DNA of 10,273 nucleotides from an uncultured Sphingomonadaceae bacterium (GTDB lineage Bacteria; Pseudomonadota; Alphaproteobacteria; Sphingomonadales; Sphingomonadaceae): NCBI GenBank assembly GCA_938016505.1, contig CALLWN010000321.1, forward strand, positions 1 through 10,273, written 5' to 3'. Numbering within the stretch: position 1 is the stretch's first letter; each line of letters opens with the position of its first letter. Below, one piece after another: positions 1-7,608 of this stretch. The notes under the pieces are model-generated. The model did no database searches. It was not told the DNA's origin and saw nothing but the letters and a program-made list of their open reading frames with translations. The translations under genes were made by a program, and so were the position numbers.

Positions 1-515
1 GGCGGCTCCTCGCCGTAGCCGGTGAGCAGCGAGTAGACATATGCCTCGCCATTGGGGCGCGCCTTGATGATGAGCGAAAGATCAGGCGGGTAGGCATTGT
101 TGTTGGCGGCGCGGGCCGCGGTTTCGTTGGGGAAGGGCCGCGGGAACTTGTCGGACGGCAGCGCCGGGCGGGTGATCGCCTCGCCGGTGTTGGGGTCGAT
201 CGCCGGGACTTCATAGTCGGCGGCGATTGCCTTCACCTCGGCGGGCGAGAAGCCGATCTGCTCGAGATCGCGGAAGTGGATGTGGTAAAGGCCGTGGCAG
301 GCCGAGCAGACCTGCTTGTAGACTGCAAAGCCGCGCTGGAGCTGGGCGCGATCGAAGGTGCCGAACGGCCCGGTGTGCGCGAAGCTCACTTCGCGCGGAT
401 GCTTGTGAAGCAGCTTGATCGGGTCGGGTTGCGCAGCCTCGCGGGGGGCAAGCGCTGCCCAGGCGAGCACGAACACGAAGACGAGGCCGGCAACCATTCC
501 GACGAGGCGAACCAT
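1..515 (-). CDS. petC: Cytochrome c1, N-terminal part (runs off left edge)
   Basis: Heme-bearing subunit of the cytochrome bc1 complex. It takes electrons from the Rieske cluster and passes them to a soluble or membrane-bound cytochrome c on the periplasmic side. The visible 171 residues start with a hydrophobic signal segment (about residues 4-22, ending ALA). The c-type heme motif CSACHGL follows, with C70, C73 and the axial H74, and then FRDL, as is usual in cytochrome c1. A proline/asparagine-rich part with NNNAYPPDLSLI follows at about 138-150. The distal methionine ligand and the C-terminal membrane anchor lie outside the window. The ATG is 11 bases past the cytochrome b stop. It is preceded by AAGGA at 524-528, which overlaps that stop codon, so the two genes are probably translated together. 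Third gene of the operon. Confidence 0.95.
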   Translation of the reverse strand, partial: MVRLVGMVAGLVFVFVLAWAALAPREAAQPDPIKLLHKHPREVSFAHTGPFGTFDRAQLQRGFAVYKQVCSACHGLYHIHFRDLEQIGFSPAEVKAIAADYEVPAIDPNTGEAITRPALPSDKFPRPFPNETAARAANNNAYPPDLSLIIKARPNGEAYVYSLLTGYGEEP

Positions 516-526
516 GACGTTTATCC

Positions 527-1834
527 TTATTCGGCGGGCTGGGCGATCGCGCCGGGCTGGGTGGCAGCGGGCATGCCCTTGTTGATCTTCGCCAGCACTG
601 CCTCCGCGATGCTGTTCGGCAGCGGCAGCGGCTTCTCGATCGCCGAGACGATCGGCAGGATGATGAGGAAGTGGGCGAAGTAATACATGGTCGCGAGTTG
701 GCCGATGCGGACATAGGGCTCCTCGGCCGGCATCGCGCCGATGTAGCCGAGGACGAGGACATCGACCACGAGGATCCAGAAGAAGATCCGGTAGAGCGGG
801 CGATAGGCGTTCGAGCGGACCTTGCTGCTGTCGAGCCATGGCAGGAACAGGAGCAGGAGGATGGAAGCGAACATCGCGATGACGCCCCACAGCTTCGCCT
901 GGATGAAGAACAGGTCGACCGTGAAGGCGCGGAGGATGGCGTAGAAGGGCAGAAGATACCATTCGGGCACGATGTGCGCCGGGGTCGAGAGCGGGTTGGC
1001 CGGGATGTAGTTGTCAGGATGGCCAAGGCTGTTGGGCAGGAAGAAGCTGACTGCAGCGAAGGCGAACAGGTAGACGCACAGGCTCACGAAGTCCTTGGCG
1101 GTGAAATAGGGATGGAAGGGCAGCGTGTCCTGCGGGCCCTTGACATCGACGCCGGTCGGGTTGGTCGAGCCCGGGATGTGGAGCGCCCAGATCTTCAGGA
1201 TGACGACGCCGAGGATGACGAAGGGCAGGATGTAGTGGAGCGAGAAGAAGCGGGTGATGGTCGCGTTGTCGGGCGCGAACCCGCCCACGAGCCACTGCCG
1301 GACCGGTTCGCCAACCAGCGGGATGGCCGAGAAGAGGGAGGTGATGACCTGCGCGCCCCAGAAGCTCATCTGCCCCCAAGGGAGCACGTATCCCATGAAT
1401 GCGGTCGCCATCATGAGGAGAAGGATGACAACGCCGAGCATCCACACCACTTCGCGCGGCGCCTTGTATGAGCCGTAGTAGAGACCGCGGAAGATGTGGA
1501 TGTAGACCACGATGAAGAAGAAGCTGGCGCCGTTCATGTGCAGGTAGCGGATGAGCCAGCCCGAATTCACGTCGCGCATGATGTGCTCGATCGACTCGAA
1601 GGCGGTCGACACGTGGGCCGAGTAGTGCATGGCCAGCACCACGCCGGTGATGATCTGGACCATCAGGGCAACGCCGGCGAGCACCCCGAAATTGTACCAG
1701 ATGTTGATGTTGCGCGGCACCGGGTAGCCGGCACCGACTGCATCGAATACCAGCCGGGGCAAGGGCAGCCGGCTGTCGATCCACTTCATCAGTGGCGACT
1801 GGGGTTCGTATTTCTGGGCCCAGGGAAAGCTCAT
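527..1834 (-). CDS. petB: Cytochrome b of the bc1 complex, with Lys at a heme bH ligand position
   Basis: Membrane core of ubiquinol:cytochrome c oxidoreductase, carrying hemes bL and bH and both quinone sites. The protein has 435 residues, a normal bacterial length, with eight predicted membrane helices. Recognisable parts are [14 protein letters not shown] (151-164), the Qo-site PEWY (290-293) and [19 protein letters not shown]. Heme-ligand histidines are H99, H113 and H200. The fourth, expected 14 residues after H200, is K214 (LKIWALH), encoded AAG at 1193-1195. The next histidine, H219, aligns with the conserved Qi-site histidine (H217 in Rhodobacter capsulatus) and not with the ligand. 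The ATG giving [11 protein letters not shown] lies 4 bases after the Rieske stop, with a weak GGTGAG ahead of it. An in-frame extension upstream would overlap the whole Rieske C-terminus and is not credible. Family is certain; the effect of K214 is inference. Confidence 0.97.
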   Translation of the reverse strand: MSFPWAQKYEPQSPLMKWIDSRLPLPRLVFDAVGAGYPVPRNINIWYNFGVLAGVALMVQIITGVVLAMHYSAHVSTAFESIEHIMRDVNSGWLIRYLHMNGASFFFIVVYIHIFRGLYYGSYKAPREVVWMLGVVILLLMMATAFMGYVLPWGQMSFWGAQVITSLFSAIPLVGEPVRQWLVGGFAPDNATITRFFSLHYILPFVILGVVILKIWALHIPGSTNPTGVDVKGPQDTLPFHPYFTAKDFVSLCVYLFAFAAVSFFLPNSLGHPDNYIPANPLSTPAHIVPEWYLLPFYAILRAFTVDLFFIQAKLWGVIAMFASILLLLFLPWLDSSKVRSNAYRPLYRIFFWILVVDVLVLGYIGAMPAEEPYVRIGQLATMYYFAHFLIILPIVSAIEKPLPLPNSIAEAVLAKINKGMPAATQPGAIAQPAE

Positions 1835-1838
1835 GATC

Positions 1839-2390
1839 TCACCCGATCTGAACGATGGTGTCTGACGTGAATTCGTAAGGCGGCACGACGAGGTTGTAGG
1901 GCGCGGGACCTTTGCGGATCCGGCCGGCGGTGTCGTAGTGCGAGCCGTGGCAAGGGCAGAAATAGCCGTTGAAATCGCCCTTCGATTCGCCCTGGCCGGC
2001 GCCCAGCGGCACGCAGCCAAGGTGGGTGCACACGCCAAGCGTGACCAGCCACTCGGTCTTGCCCGGCTTGGTGCGGTCGGCAAGGGTTTCGGGATCGCGC
2101 AGGCTGGCGAGATCAACCTTGTTCGCCTCGGCAATCTCGGCGGCGGTCAGGCGCTTCACGAAGACCGGCTTCGACTGCCAGATGGTCTTGATCGCCATGC
2201 CTTCCTCGATCGCCGAGATGTCGACTTCGGTCGTCGCCATGGCGCGAACGTCGGCAGACGGGTTCATCTGGTTGATGAAGGGCACCGCGACTGCGCCGAC
2301 GCCCACGGCCCCGAAGGCACCGGTTGCGATGTAGATGAAGTCTCGGCGGCGAACCTCCCCGCTGTCGGAGGTTCCGGGAACAGAGGCCAT
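1839..2390 (-). CDS. petA: Rieske iron-sulfur subunit of the bc1 complex
   Basis: The 2Fe-2S subunit that oxidises quinol at the Qo site of cytochrome b and passes the electron to cytochrome c1. The 183 residues match the family length. Residues 14-18 are RRRDF, a twin-arginine signal, followed by a single membrane anchor (about 19-40) that is normally kept after Tat export. The cluster motifs are CTHLGC (121-126) and CPCHGSH (145-151), giving the two Cys and two His ligands and the disulfide pair. [12 protein letters not shown] follows, as is typical. The start [13 protein letters not shown] puts the twin-arginine motif close to the N-terminus; the Shine-Dalgarno site is weak (GGA about 9 bases upstream). 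First gene of the operon, 4 bases from cytochrome b. The longer open frame upstream runs antisense through the isocitrate dehydrogenase and phosphofructokinase genes and is spurious. Confidence 0.97.
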   Translation of the reverse strand: MASVPGTSDSGEVRRRDFIYIATGAFGAVGVGAVAVPFINQMNPSADVRAMATTEVDISAIEEGMAIKTIWQSKPVFVKRLTAAEIAEANKVDLASLRDPETLADRTKPGKTEWLVTLGVCTHLGCVPLGAGQGESKGDFNGYFCPCHGSHYDTAGRIRKGPAPYNLVVPPYEFTSDTIVQIG

Positions 2391-2424
2391 CGTGCAATTC
2401 CATGAATCGGGAACGACTACCCGG

Positions 2425-2453
2425 CCATAGCGGCGCACAGGGGCCGCTTTCAA
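2425..2453 (-). promoter_or_regulatory. Candidate promoter of the bc1 operon
   Basis: On the minus strand, TTGAAA (2448-2453) and CTATGG (2425-2430) are 17 bases apart, as in a housekeeping sigma-70 promoter. Transcription would start near 2418, giving a leader of about 28 bases before the Rieske ATG. The -35 is good and the -10 is poor. It lies in the 119-base divergent gap shared with the LOG-family gene, so the two directions may interfere. This is pattern matching only. Confidence 0.3.
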
Positions 2454-2509
2454 TGGACAAACTGGCGCAGCGTCTCGCCTCGCCGCCCCGGCCGTGGCAG
2501 AGGCCGGCC

Positions 2510-3133
2510 ATGACGGACGCGCCCGAACCAAGGCCTTCTGGGCCGCGTGCCCACCCCTACAGCGCACCGCCGGCGCCAGCGCCCGGCGGCCCGATTCGGC
2601 GGCTCCTGCTGTTCTGCGGCTCGCGCGATGGTGCCGACCCGCGGCATCGGGCGACGGCACGCGCGGTTGGCCAGCTTCTTGCCGCGCGCGGCGTGACGCT
2701 GGTCTATGGCGGTGGCGCGCTGGGGCTGATGGGCGCGGCTGGGCGCGCGGCGCGCGACGCCGGTGGCCGGGTCGAGGGCGTGATCCCCGCCTTCCTCGAG
2801 GCGCTCGAGGTCGCGCTCGACGGCCTCCACAGCCTGGAGGTGGTCGACAGCCTGCACACGCGCAAGGCGCGCATGTTCGCGCAGGTCGACGCCGTGCTCG
2901 CGCTGCCCGGCGGGATCGGCACGCTCGACGAGCTCGTCGAGATCCTGTCGTGGCGGAACCTCCGGCTCCACGACCGGCCGATCCTGCTGCTCGGCGAGGG
3001 CGGCTTCTGGGAGCCGTTTCTCGCGCTGCTGCGCCACCTCGAGGCCGAGGGCTTCGTGGGTGCCGGTGCGCTGGCGCATGTCTGCCATCTGCCTTCGGTC
3101 GCAGCGCTTGAAGCCCTGCTGCCCCCCGGTTAG
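2510..3133 (+). CDS. LOG-family nucleoside 5'-monophosphate phosphoribohydrolase
   Basis: Rossmann-fold protein of the TIGR00730/LOG family. Characterised members split ribose 5-phosphate from cytokinin or purine nucleoside monophosphates, and in bacteria they probably act in nucleotide turnover. With the start used here it has 207 residues. The glycine-rich GGGALGLMG is at 67-75, the conserved RKARM at 118-122, and the hallmark PGGIGTLDE at 133-141 with catalytic-type E141. The first 30 residues are rich in Pro, Ala and Gly and precede the usual family start ([10 protein letters not shown]), so they look like a disordered extension. The ATG at 2510 has AGAGG about 7 bases upstream. An in-frame ATG at 2453, preceded by AGGGG, is a possible alternative. 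It is followed after 31 bases by icd and is probably cotranscribed with it. Family is firm; the substrate is not known from sequence. Confidence 0.88.
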   Translation: MTDAPEPRPSGPRAHPYSAPPAPAPGGPIRRLLLFCGSRDGADPRHRATARAVGQLLAARGVTLVYGGGALGLMGAAGRAARDAGGRVEGVIPAFLEALEVALDGLHSLEVVDSLHTRKARMFAQVDAVLALPGGIGTLDELVEILSWRNLRLHDRPILLLGEGGFWEPFLALLRHLEAEGFVGAGALAHVCHLPSVAALEALLPPG

Positions 3134-3164
3134 GGACCGGTGCGACAGCGGCCAGGGGAGCATC

Positions 3165-4391
3165 ATGGGCAAGATCAAGGTGAAGGGTCCGGTCGTCGAA
3201 CTGGACGGCGACGAGATGACCCGGATCATCTGGGCCTGGATCCGCGACCGCCTGATCCTGCCCTATCTCGACATCGACCTGCGCTATTACGACCTCGGGA
3301 TCGAGTCCCGCGACCGGACCGAGGACCGGGTGACGGTCGAGGCTGCCCACGCGATCGCCGAGCATGGCGTGGGCGTGAAATGCGCGACCATCACCCCGGA
3401 CGAGGCCCGGGTGGCCGAGTTCGGCCTGAAGAAGATGTGGAAATCCCCCAACGGGACGATCCGCAACATCCTCGGCGGCGTTGTGTTCCGCGAGCCGATC
3501 GTCATCAGGACGGTGCCGCGCCTGGTGCCCGGCTGGACCCACCCGATCGTGGTCGGCCGCCATGCCTTTGGCGACCAGTACAAGGCGACCGACTTTCGCG
3601 TGCCGGGCGCGGGCCGCCTCACCATCCGCTGGGAACCGGAGGGCGGCGGCGAGCCGATCGAGCATGAGGTGTTCCACTTCCCTTCGGCCGGGGTGGCGAT
3701 GGGGATGTACAATCTCGATGACAGCATCCGCGATTTCGCCCGCGCCTGCATGAACTATGGCCTGGCGCGGAAATGGCCGGTCTATCTCTCGACCAAGAAC
3801 ACCATCCTGAAAGCCTATGACGGCCGCTTCAAGGACCTGTTCCAGGAGGTGTTCGACTCCGAGTTCAGGGCGGAGTTCAGCCGCGCCGGGATCGTCTACG
3901 AGCACCGCCTCATCGACGATCTGGTTGCCTCCGCGCTCAAATGGTCGGGCGAGTTTGTCTGGGCCTGCAAGAATTATGACGGCGACGTGCAGTCCGACAT
4001 GGTGGCGCAGGGCTTCGGCTCGCTGGGGCTCATGACGAGCGTGCTGATGACGCCCGACGGCAGGACGGTGGAAGCCGAGGCCGCCCACGGCACGGTGACC
4101 CGCCACTATCGCCAGCACCAGCAGGGCAAGGCGACCTCGACCAACCCGATTGCCTCGATCTTCGCCTGGACCCGGGGCCTCATGCACCGCGGCAAGCTCG
4201 ACGACACGCCCGAGGTGGTGCGCTTCGCCGAGACGCTCGAGCAGGTGTGCATCGCGACGGTGGAAGGGGGCCAGATGACGAAGGATCTCGCGCTGCTCAT
4301 CGGCCCCGACCAGCCGTGGATGACGACCGAGGCCTTCTTCGACGCGATTGTCGCCAACCTCGAGACGGCCATGGGCCAGGCCGGGGGCTGA
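3165..4391 (+). CDS. icd: NADP-dependent isocitrate dehydrogenase, eukaryote-like homodimeric type
   Basis: TCA-cycle enzyme converting isocitrate to 2-oxoglutarate and CO2 with NADPH formation, in the cytoplasm. The 408 residues are collinear with human IDH1 almost without shift. Substrate residues are S94, N96 and R100 in SPNGTIRN, R109, and R132 in GRHAFGDQY, with catalytic Y139 and K211. The metal-binding aspartates are D251 (RLIDD) and D274/D278 (YDGDVQSD). [11 protein letters not shown] (304-314) is the usual cofactor-side motif. The start [18 protein letters not shown] has AGGGGAG at 3154-3160 and is the family start; the open frame continues 35 codons upstream across the end of the LOG gene, which is not credible. 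No regulatory serine of the E. coli type is expected in this subfamily. The stop overlaps the ATG of a possible small leader ORF. Confidence 0.97.
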   Translation: MGKIKVKGPVVELDGDEMTRIIWAWIRDRLILPYLDIDLRYYDLGIESRDRTEDRVTVEAAHAIAEHGVGVKCATITPDEARVAEFGLKKMWKSPNGTIRNILGGVVFREPIVIRTVPRLVPGWTHPIVVGRHAFGDQYKATDFRVPGAGRLTIRWEPEGGGEPIEHEVFHFPSAGVAMGMYNLDDSIRDFARACMNYGLARKWPVYLSTKNTILKAYDGRFKDLFQEVFDSEFRAEFSRAGIVYEHRLIDDLVASALKWSGEFVWACKNYDGDVQSDMVAQGFGSLGLMTSVLMTPDGRTVEAEAAHGTVTRHYRQHQQGKATSTNPIASIFAWTRGLMHRGKLDDTPEVVRFAETLEQVCIATVEGGQMTKDLALLIGPDQPWMTTEAFFDAIVANLETAMGQAGG

Positions 4392-4453
4392 TGCCCGCCA
4401 TGCCAGCGCCAGACCCCGCCGGGCCGGCGGCGCCGCGCAGCGGTTGCAGCTGA
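4391..4453 (+). CDS. Possible 20-codon coupling ORF between icd and phosphofructokinase
   Basis: A 20-codon ORF fills the gap between the two genes exactly. Its ATG overlaps the icd stop (TGATG at 4389-4393), and its TGA overlaps the phosphofructokinase ATG (TGATG at 4451-4455). The peptide is [20 protein letters not shown], low in complexity and without a recognisable domain. The phosphofructokinase start has no good Shine-Dalgarno sequence, so ribosomes passing from icd through this ORF could reinitiate there. In GC-rich DNA such an arrangement can arise by chance. A real peptide product is doubtful; a translational-coupling role is more plausible. Confidence 0.25.
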   Translation: MPAMPAPDPAGPAAPRSGCS

Positions 4454-5544
4454 TGCGGATCGGTCTCCTCACCGGCGGGGGCGACGTGCCGGGGCTGAAC
4501 CCTTGCATCCGCTCGATCGTGCTCAATGCCTGCGAGGGCGGGCACGAGGTGGTGGGCCTCAGGCGCGGCTGGCACGGCGTGGTGGCGGCCGCCCACAGCG
4601 ACGACCCCTTCGCCGAGGGCCATGCGGTCAGGCTCGGGAAGGCCGCAGTGCGCGGGATCGACCGGATGGGGGGCACCATTCTCCACACCGCGCGCTTCGA
4701 CCCGACCGCGGACACCGGCGACCACAGCGACGCCGTGCTGGCGCTGTTCGGCCGGCTCGGGCTCGACGGCCTCATCGTGCTCGGGGGCGACGGCTCGCTC
4801 AGATCTGCAGTGCATTTCTCGCGGCTCGGCGTGCCGGTGGTGGCGGTACCCAAGACCATGGACAATGACATCCACGGGACCGACTATGCGCTCGGCTTCT
4901 CGACTGCTGTCACCCGCTCGGTCGAGGCGATCAATGCGCTGCGCACCACGGCAGCGAGCCATGAGCGCGTCGCCATCGTCGAGCTGTTCGGCCGCCGTTC
5001 GGGCGAGACGGCGCTGCTCTCCGGGTTCCTCGCCCAGGTGGACCGGACCGCGATCGCCGAGGTTCCGGTGGTGACCGCGACGCTGTTCCCGCTGCTGGCC
5101 GAAGACCGGCGAAGCAACCCCGAGGGCTATGCCGTTCTGGTCGTGTCGGAGGGGGCGCGGCTCGAAGGCGAGGACGCGCCCGACATGGACCAGTCCGCTT
5201 CGGAGCGCATGCGCGAGGGGATCGGCCGGCAGCTGGCGCGGCGCTTCCAGGCCGAAACCGGGCTTGGCACCATCGTCCAGGAGCTTGCCTATCTGATGCG
5301 TGCCGGCGCACCCGACGCGCTTGACCGCATGGTGGGCTTCGCCTTCGGGGCGCTTGCCGTCCAGCTTCTTTCCGAGGGCCGCCATGGCCGCCTGGTCGGC
5401 ATTCTCGACGGCAACTATGCCACCTCGGAGATCGGGGTGCTGATGGCCGGCGCGCGCCGGGTCGATGTCGACCGGCTGTTCGACCCGGCAGGCTACCGGG
5501 CCCGGCTCAACCGGGTTGAGGGACTGCCGATGTTCGTCTACTGA
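4453..5544 (+). CDS. 6-phosphofructokinase, PfkA superfamily (donor probably ATP)
   Basis: Phosphorylates fructose 6-phosphate to fructose 1,6-bisphosphate in upper glycolysis. The 363 residues contain GGGDVPGLN (8-16), GGDGS (111-115), PKTMDND (133-139, with the catalytic Asp at 137), GRRSGE (180-185), and the sugar-phosphate segment around R283. At the two donor-determining positions, equivalent to E. coli Gly104 and Gly124, it has G114 and K134. Known pyrophosphate enzymes have Asp and Lys; the Gly/Lys pair is found in ATP-using members of another clade. The usual H-I-Q-R-G-G stretch is replaced by Y-L-M-R-A-G (280-285). The ATG at 4453 gives the family start MRIGLLTGGG and overlaps a preceding TGA. 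The 3' end overlaps leuD by 7 bases. Family is sure; ATP rather than pyrophosphate is inference. Confidence 0.92.
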   Translation: MRIGLLTGGGDVPGLNPCIRSIVLNACEGGHEVVGLRRGWHGVVAAAHSDDPFAEGHAVRLGKAAVRGIDRMGGTILHTARFDPTADTGDHSDAVLALFGRLGLDGLIVLGGDGSLRSAVHFSRLGVPVVAVPKTMDNDIHGTDYALGFSTAVTRSVEAINALRTTAASHERVAIVELFGRRSGETALLSGFLAQVDRTAIAEVPVVTATLFPLLAEDRRSNPEGYAVLVVSEGARLEGEDAPDMDQSASERMREGIGRQLARRFQAETGLGTIVQELAYLMRAGAPDALDRMVGFAFGALAVQLLSEGRHGRLVGILDGNYATSEIGVLMAGARRVDVDRLFDPAGYRARLNRVEGLPMFVY

Positions 5545-6137
5545 AGCCAGGCCCAGGGGCGGGCCTTGCGGTCCGCTTCCTGCCAGGCGGCGATCGCATC
5601 GGCCTCGCGCAGCGTCAGTGCAACGGGGTCGAGGCCCTCTATCAGCATGGTGCGGACTTCCTCTGGCAGGGTGAAGGGGTGAACCTCGCCGCTGGCTGCA
5701 GTGACGGTCATGGTCTCGAGGTCGACGGTCACAGGGGAGCCGAGCGCCTCCACCACCGGGCGCGGGAGGACGATGGGGGCGATGCCGTTGCGCACGCAGT
5801 TGCCGAAGAAGATCGGGTTGAAGGAGGGAGCGACGATGGCGCGGAACCCCTGTTCGGCGAGCGCCCAGGCGGCGTGCTCGCGCGAGGAGCCGCAGCCGAC
5901 ATTGGCGCCGGCGAGCCAGATCCGGGCTTCCCGGTATTCGGCCCAGTTCAGGGGGAAGTCGGGGTTCTCGGTGCGGGCGACCGGGTCGGTGTAGCGGCGG
6001 TTGGCGAACAGGCCGGCGGCAAGCCCGGTCTTGCCGGTGCCCTTCATCTCGCGGCTGGGGATGATGATGTCGGTGTCGACATTGTCCTGCCAGAAGGGAA
6101 GCGCCGGGCCGGAGACGGAGCGCAGGGGCGCGGGCAT
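5538..6137 (-). CDS. leuD: Isopropylmalate dehydratase-type small subunit (LeuD family)
   Basis: Swivel-domain subunit that pairs with LeuC in the hydro-lyase converting 2-isopropylmalate to 3-isopropylmalate in leucine synthesis. The 199 residues have NVDTDIIIPSREMK (19-32), GCGSSREHAAWAL (81-93, the active-site loop) and NPIFFGNCVRNGI (107-119). The loop after the first motif reads REMKGTGKTGLAAGLF, where classical LeuD has something like RFLKRIERTGFGEGLF. This loop contacts the substrate in the family, so the substrate could be a related 2-hydroxy acid such as citramalate/2-methylmalate. Its ATG overlaps the leuC TGA (TGATG), with CGGAG upstream, so the two are translationally coupled. Its stop lies inside the convergent phosphofructokinase gene. 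No leuA or leuB is visible nearby. Confidence 0.9.
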   Translation of the reverse strand: MPAPLRSVSGPALPFWQDNVDTDIIIPSREMKGTGKTGLAAGLFANRRYTDPVARTENPDFPLNWAEYREARIWLAGANVGCGSSREHAAWALAEQGFRAIVAPSFNPIFFGNCVRNGIAPIVLPRPVVEALGSPVTVDLETMTVTAASGEVHPFTLPEEVRTMLIEGLDPVALTLREADAIAAWQEADRKARPWAWLQ

Positions 6138-7537
6138 CAGGCGAGCTCCGCCCGATCGGTGAGTTCCGCCGGATCGGTGATCGCGCCGCGGATCGCGCTT
6201 GCCGCCACCACCTCGGGGCTGGCGATGTGGGTGCGGGTGCCCGGGCCCTGGCGGCTCTCGAAGTTGCGGTTGGTGGACGAGATGACCCGCTCGCCGGGGC
6301 CGAAGCTTTCGCCGCCGGCGTAGAAGCAGAGCGAGCAGCCGCTCTCCCGCCATTCGAAGCCGGCGGAGGTGAAGATGCCGTCGAGGCCCTCGGCCTCGGC
6401 GGCGCGTTTGACGGCCTGGCTTCCGGGCACGACGAGAGCCTTCCTGACGCCTGGCGCGACCCGGCGGCCCTTCACGACCGCGGCCGCGCGCCTGAGGTCG
6501 GAGAGGCGGCTGTTGGTGCAGCTGCCGATGAAGGCGCCGTCGATCGCGAGACCAAGCAGTGGCTGGCCGGGGGCAAGGCCCATGTAGGCGAGCGCGCGGG
6601 CGTGGGTCTCGGCCGCGAGGCCGGCTTCGGCAGCGGTCGGCACGCAGGCGGTGAGCGGGGCGCTGTGCTGCGGACTGGTGCCCCAGGAGACCATGGGGGC
6701 GACGTCTGCGGCATCGACATGGAGCTCGCGGTCGAACCGGGCATCCGGGCCGGAGCGCAGCGTCTGCCAGTGGGCGAGCGCCTCGGCCCATGCGGCGCCC
6801 TTGGGTGCGTGGCGGCGACCCTCGAGCCAGGCAAAGGTCGCGGCGTCGGGGGCGACGAGGGCGCAGAAGGCGCCGAACTCGGTCGCCATGTTGCAGAGCG
6901 TCATCCGGCCTTCCATGTCGAGCGCGGTCACGGCGTCGCCGGCGAACTCGACCGCCATGCCCTCCCCTCCCCGCGCGCCGTGGCGGGCGATCAGGTGAAG
7001 GGCGAGATCCTTGGGGGTGACGCCAGGTCCGAGCCGGCCGGAGATGGTGACCCGCATCGCCCCCGGCTTTGCGACCCGCAGCGCGCCGGTGGCGAGCGCA
7101 TGCTCGGCCTCCGAGCTACCAATGCCCCAGGCGAGCGCGCCGAAGGCGCCCTGGGTTCCGGTGTGGCTGTCGGGGGCGACGAGGGTGAGGCCGGGAAGGA
7201 CGATTCCGAGCTCGGGCGAGATGACATGGGTGATGCCCTGGTCGGGATCGGTCACGTCGAAGACGGTGAGGCCCATGGCCCGGGCGGCGGCGCGGGTCTC
7301 GGTGATGAAGGCCTGGCCGCCGGGCATGAGGGTTGAGTCGGTGCGGCCCGGGCGGGTGTCGACGATATGGTCCATGACGACGAAGGCGTGGGCCGGGTTG
7401 ACGATGCTGCGGCCGGCGGCCTCAAGCGCGCGAAGTGCCGCGGCTCCGGTGCGCTCGTGGAGCATCACCCGGTCGATCGCGATGAGCCCGGGGCGGATCT
7501 CGTGGGCGCTCCACAGACTCTCGAACAGCGACGGCAT
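6137..7537 (-). CDS. leuC: Isopropylmalate dehydratase-type large subunit (LeuC family)
   Basis: Aconitase-superfamily subunit carrying the 4Fe-4S cluster; with LeuD it isomerises 2-isopropylmalate by dehydration and rehydration. The 466 residues are the usual length. Cluster cysteines are C340 (GSCTNSR), C401 and C404 (SGCSLCFYAGGE). STNRNFESRQGPGTRTH follows at 421-437. Several normally conserved stretches differ: classical GCSMCL(A/G)MN is SGCSLCFYAGGE, SHTSTHGAFGALAFGIG is SHTGTQGAFGALAWGIG, and the DHN(V)PT segment is DHIVDT. All cluster ligands are kept, so it should be active, but it belongs to a divergent branch. The ATG at 7537 gives MPSLFESLWSAHEI, matching the family start; a TTG 12 codons upstream is possible. 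No Shine-Dalgarno is visible. First gene of a two-gene operon. Confidence 0.92.
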   Translation of the reverse strand: MPSLFESLWSAHEIRPGLIAIDRVMLHERTGAAALRALEAAGRSIVNPAHAFVVMDHIVDTRPGRTDSTLMPGGQAFITETRAAARAMGLTVFDVTDPDQGITHVISPELGIVLPGLTLVAPDSHTGTQGAFGALAWGIGSSEAEHALATGALRVAKPGAMRVTISGRLGPGVTPKDLALHLIARHGARGGEGMAVEFAGDAVTALDMEGRMTLCNMATEFGAFCALVAPDAATFAWLEGRRHAPKGAAWAEALAHWQTLRSGPDARFDRELHVDAADVAPMVSWGTSPQHSAPLTACVPTAAEAGLAAETHARALAYMGLAPGQPLLGLAIDGAFIGSCTNSRLSDLRRAAAVVKGRRVAPGVRKALVVPGSQAVKRAAEAEGLDGIFTSAGFEWRESGCSLCFYAGGESFGPGERVISSTNRNFESRQGPGTRTHIASPEVVAASAIRGAITDPAELTDRAELA

Positions 7538-7544
7538 GGCGCTG

Positions 7545-7573
7545 CCATAGCCATGGTTGCGGCGCTGCGGCAA
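7545..7573 (-). promoter_or_regulatory. Candidate promoter of leuCD, possibly giving a leaderless mRNA
   Basis: On the minus strand, TTGCCG (7568-7573) and CTATGG (7545-7550) are 17 bases apart. The start site would fall at about 7538-7540, right at the leuC ATG (7537), which would explain why leuC has no Shine-Dalgarno sequence. The -10 hexamer is the same as in the bc1 candidate. Both elements are imperfect and the DNA is GC-rich, so this is tentative. Confidence 0.22.
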
Positions 7574-7597
7574 TTGTCGGGGTGGCGCGTGGCGGGT

Positions 7598-7603
7598 AGG
7601 AGG
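7598..7603 (+). promoter_or_regulatory. Strong Shine-Dalgarno site fixing the GTG start of the ABC exporter
   Basis: AGGAGG at 7598-7603 is followed by 5 bases and GTG at 7609. It is the strongest ribosome binding site in the window and supports the GTG as the true start, ahead of any later ATG. Confidence 0.7.
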
Positions 7604-7608
7604 CGCTT

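Noticed and set aside
671..1471. A 266-codon plus-strand open frame antisense to cytochrome b
   Set aside because: It is strongly acidic and low in complexity, the usual shadow of a hydrophobic membrane-protein gene.
1834..2134. N-terminal extension of cytochrome b
   Set aside because: The in-frame upstream codons overlap the Rieske C-terminus, and the family start [11 protein letters not shown] is at 1834.
1839..4871. A 1010-codon open frame on the minus strand
   Set aside because: Only its last 183 codons (Rieske) are a protein. The rest runs antisense to clear LOG, icd and phosphofructokinase genes, and its translation is Arg/Ala/Pro-rich shadow sequence.
6227..7336. A 369-codon plus-strand open frame antisense to leuC
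   Set aside because: It has no recognisable domain, is rich in Gly, Glu and Arg, and is explained by the codon bias of the GC-rich LeuC gene on the other strand.
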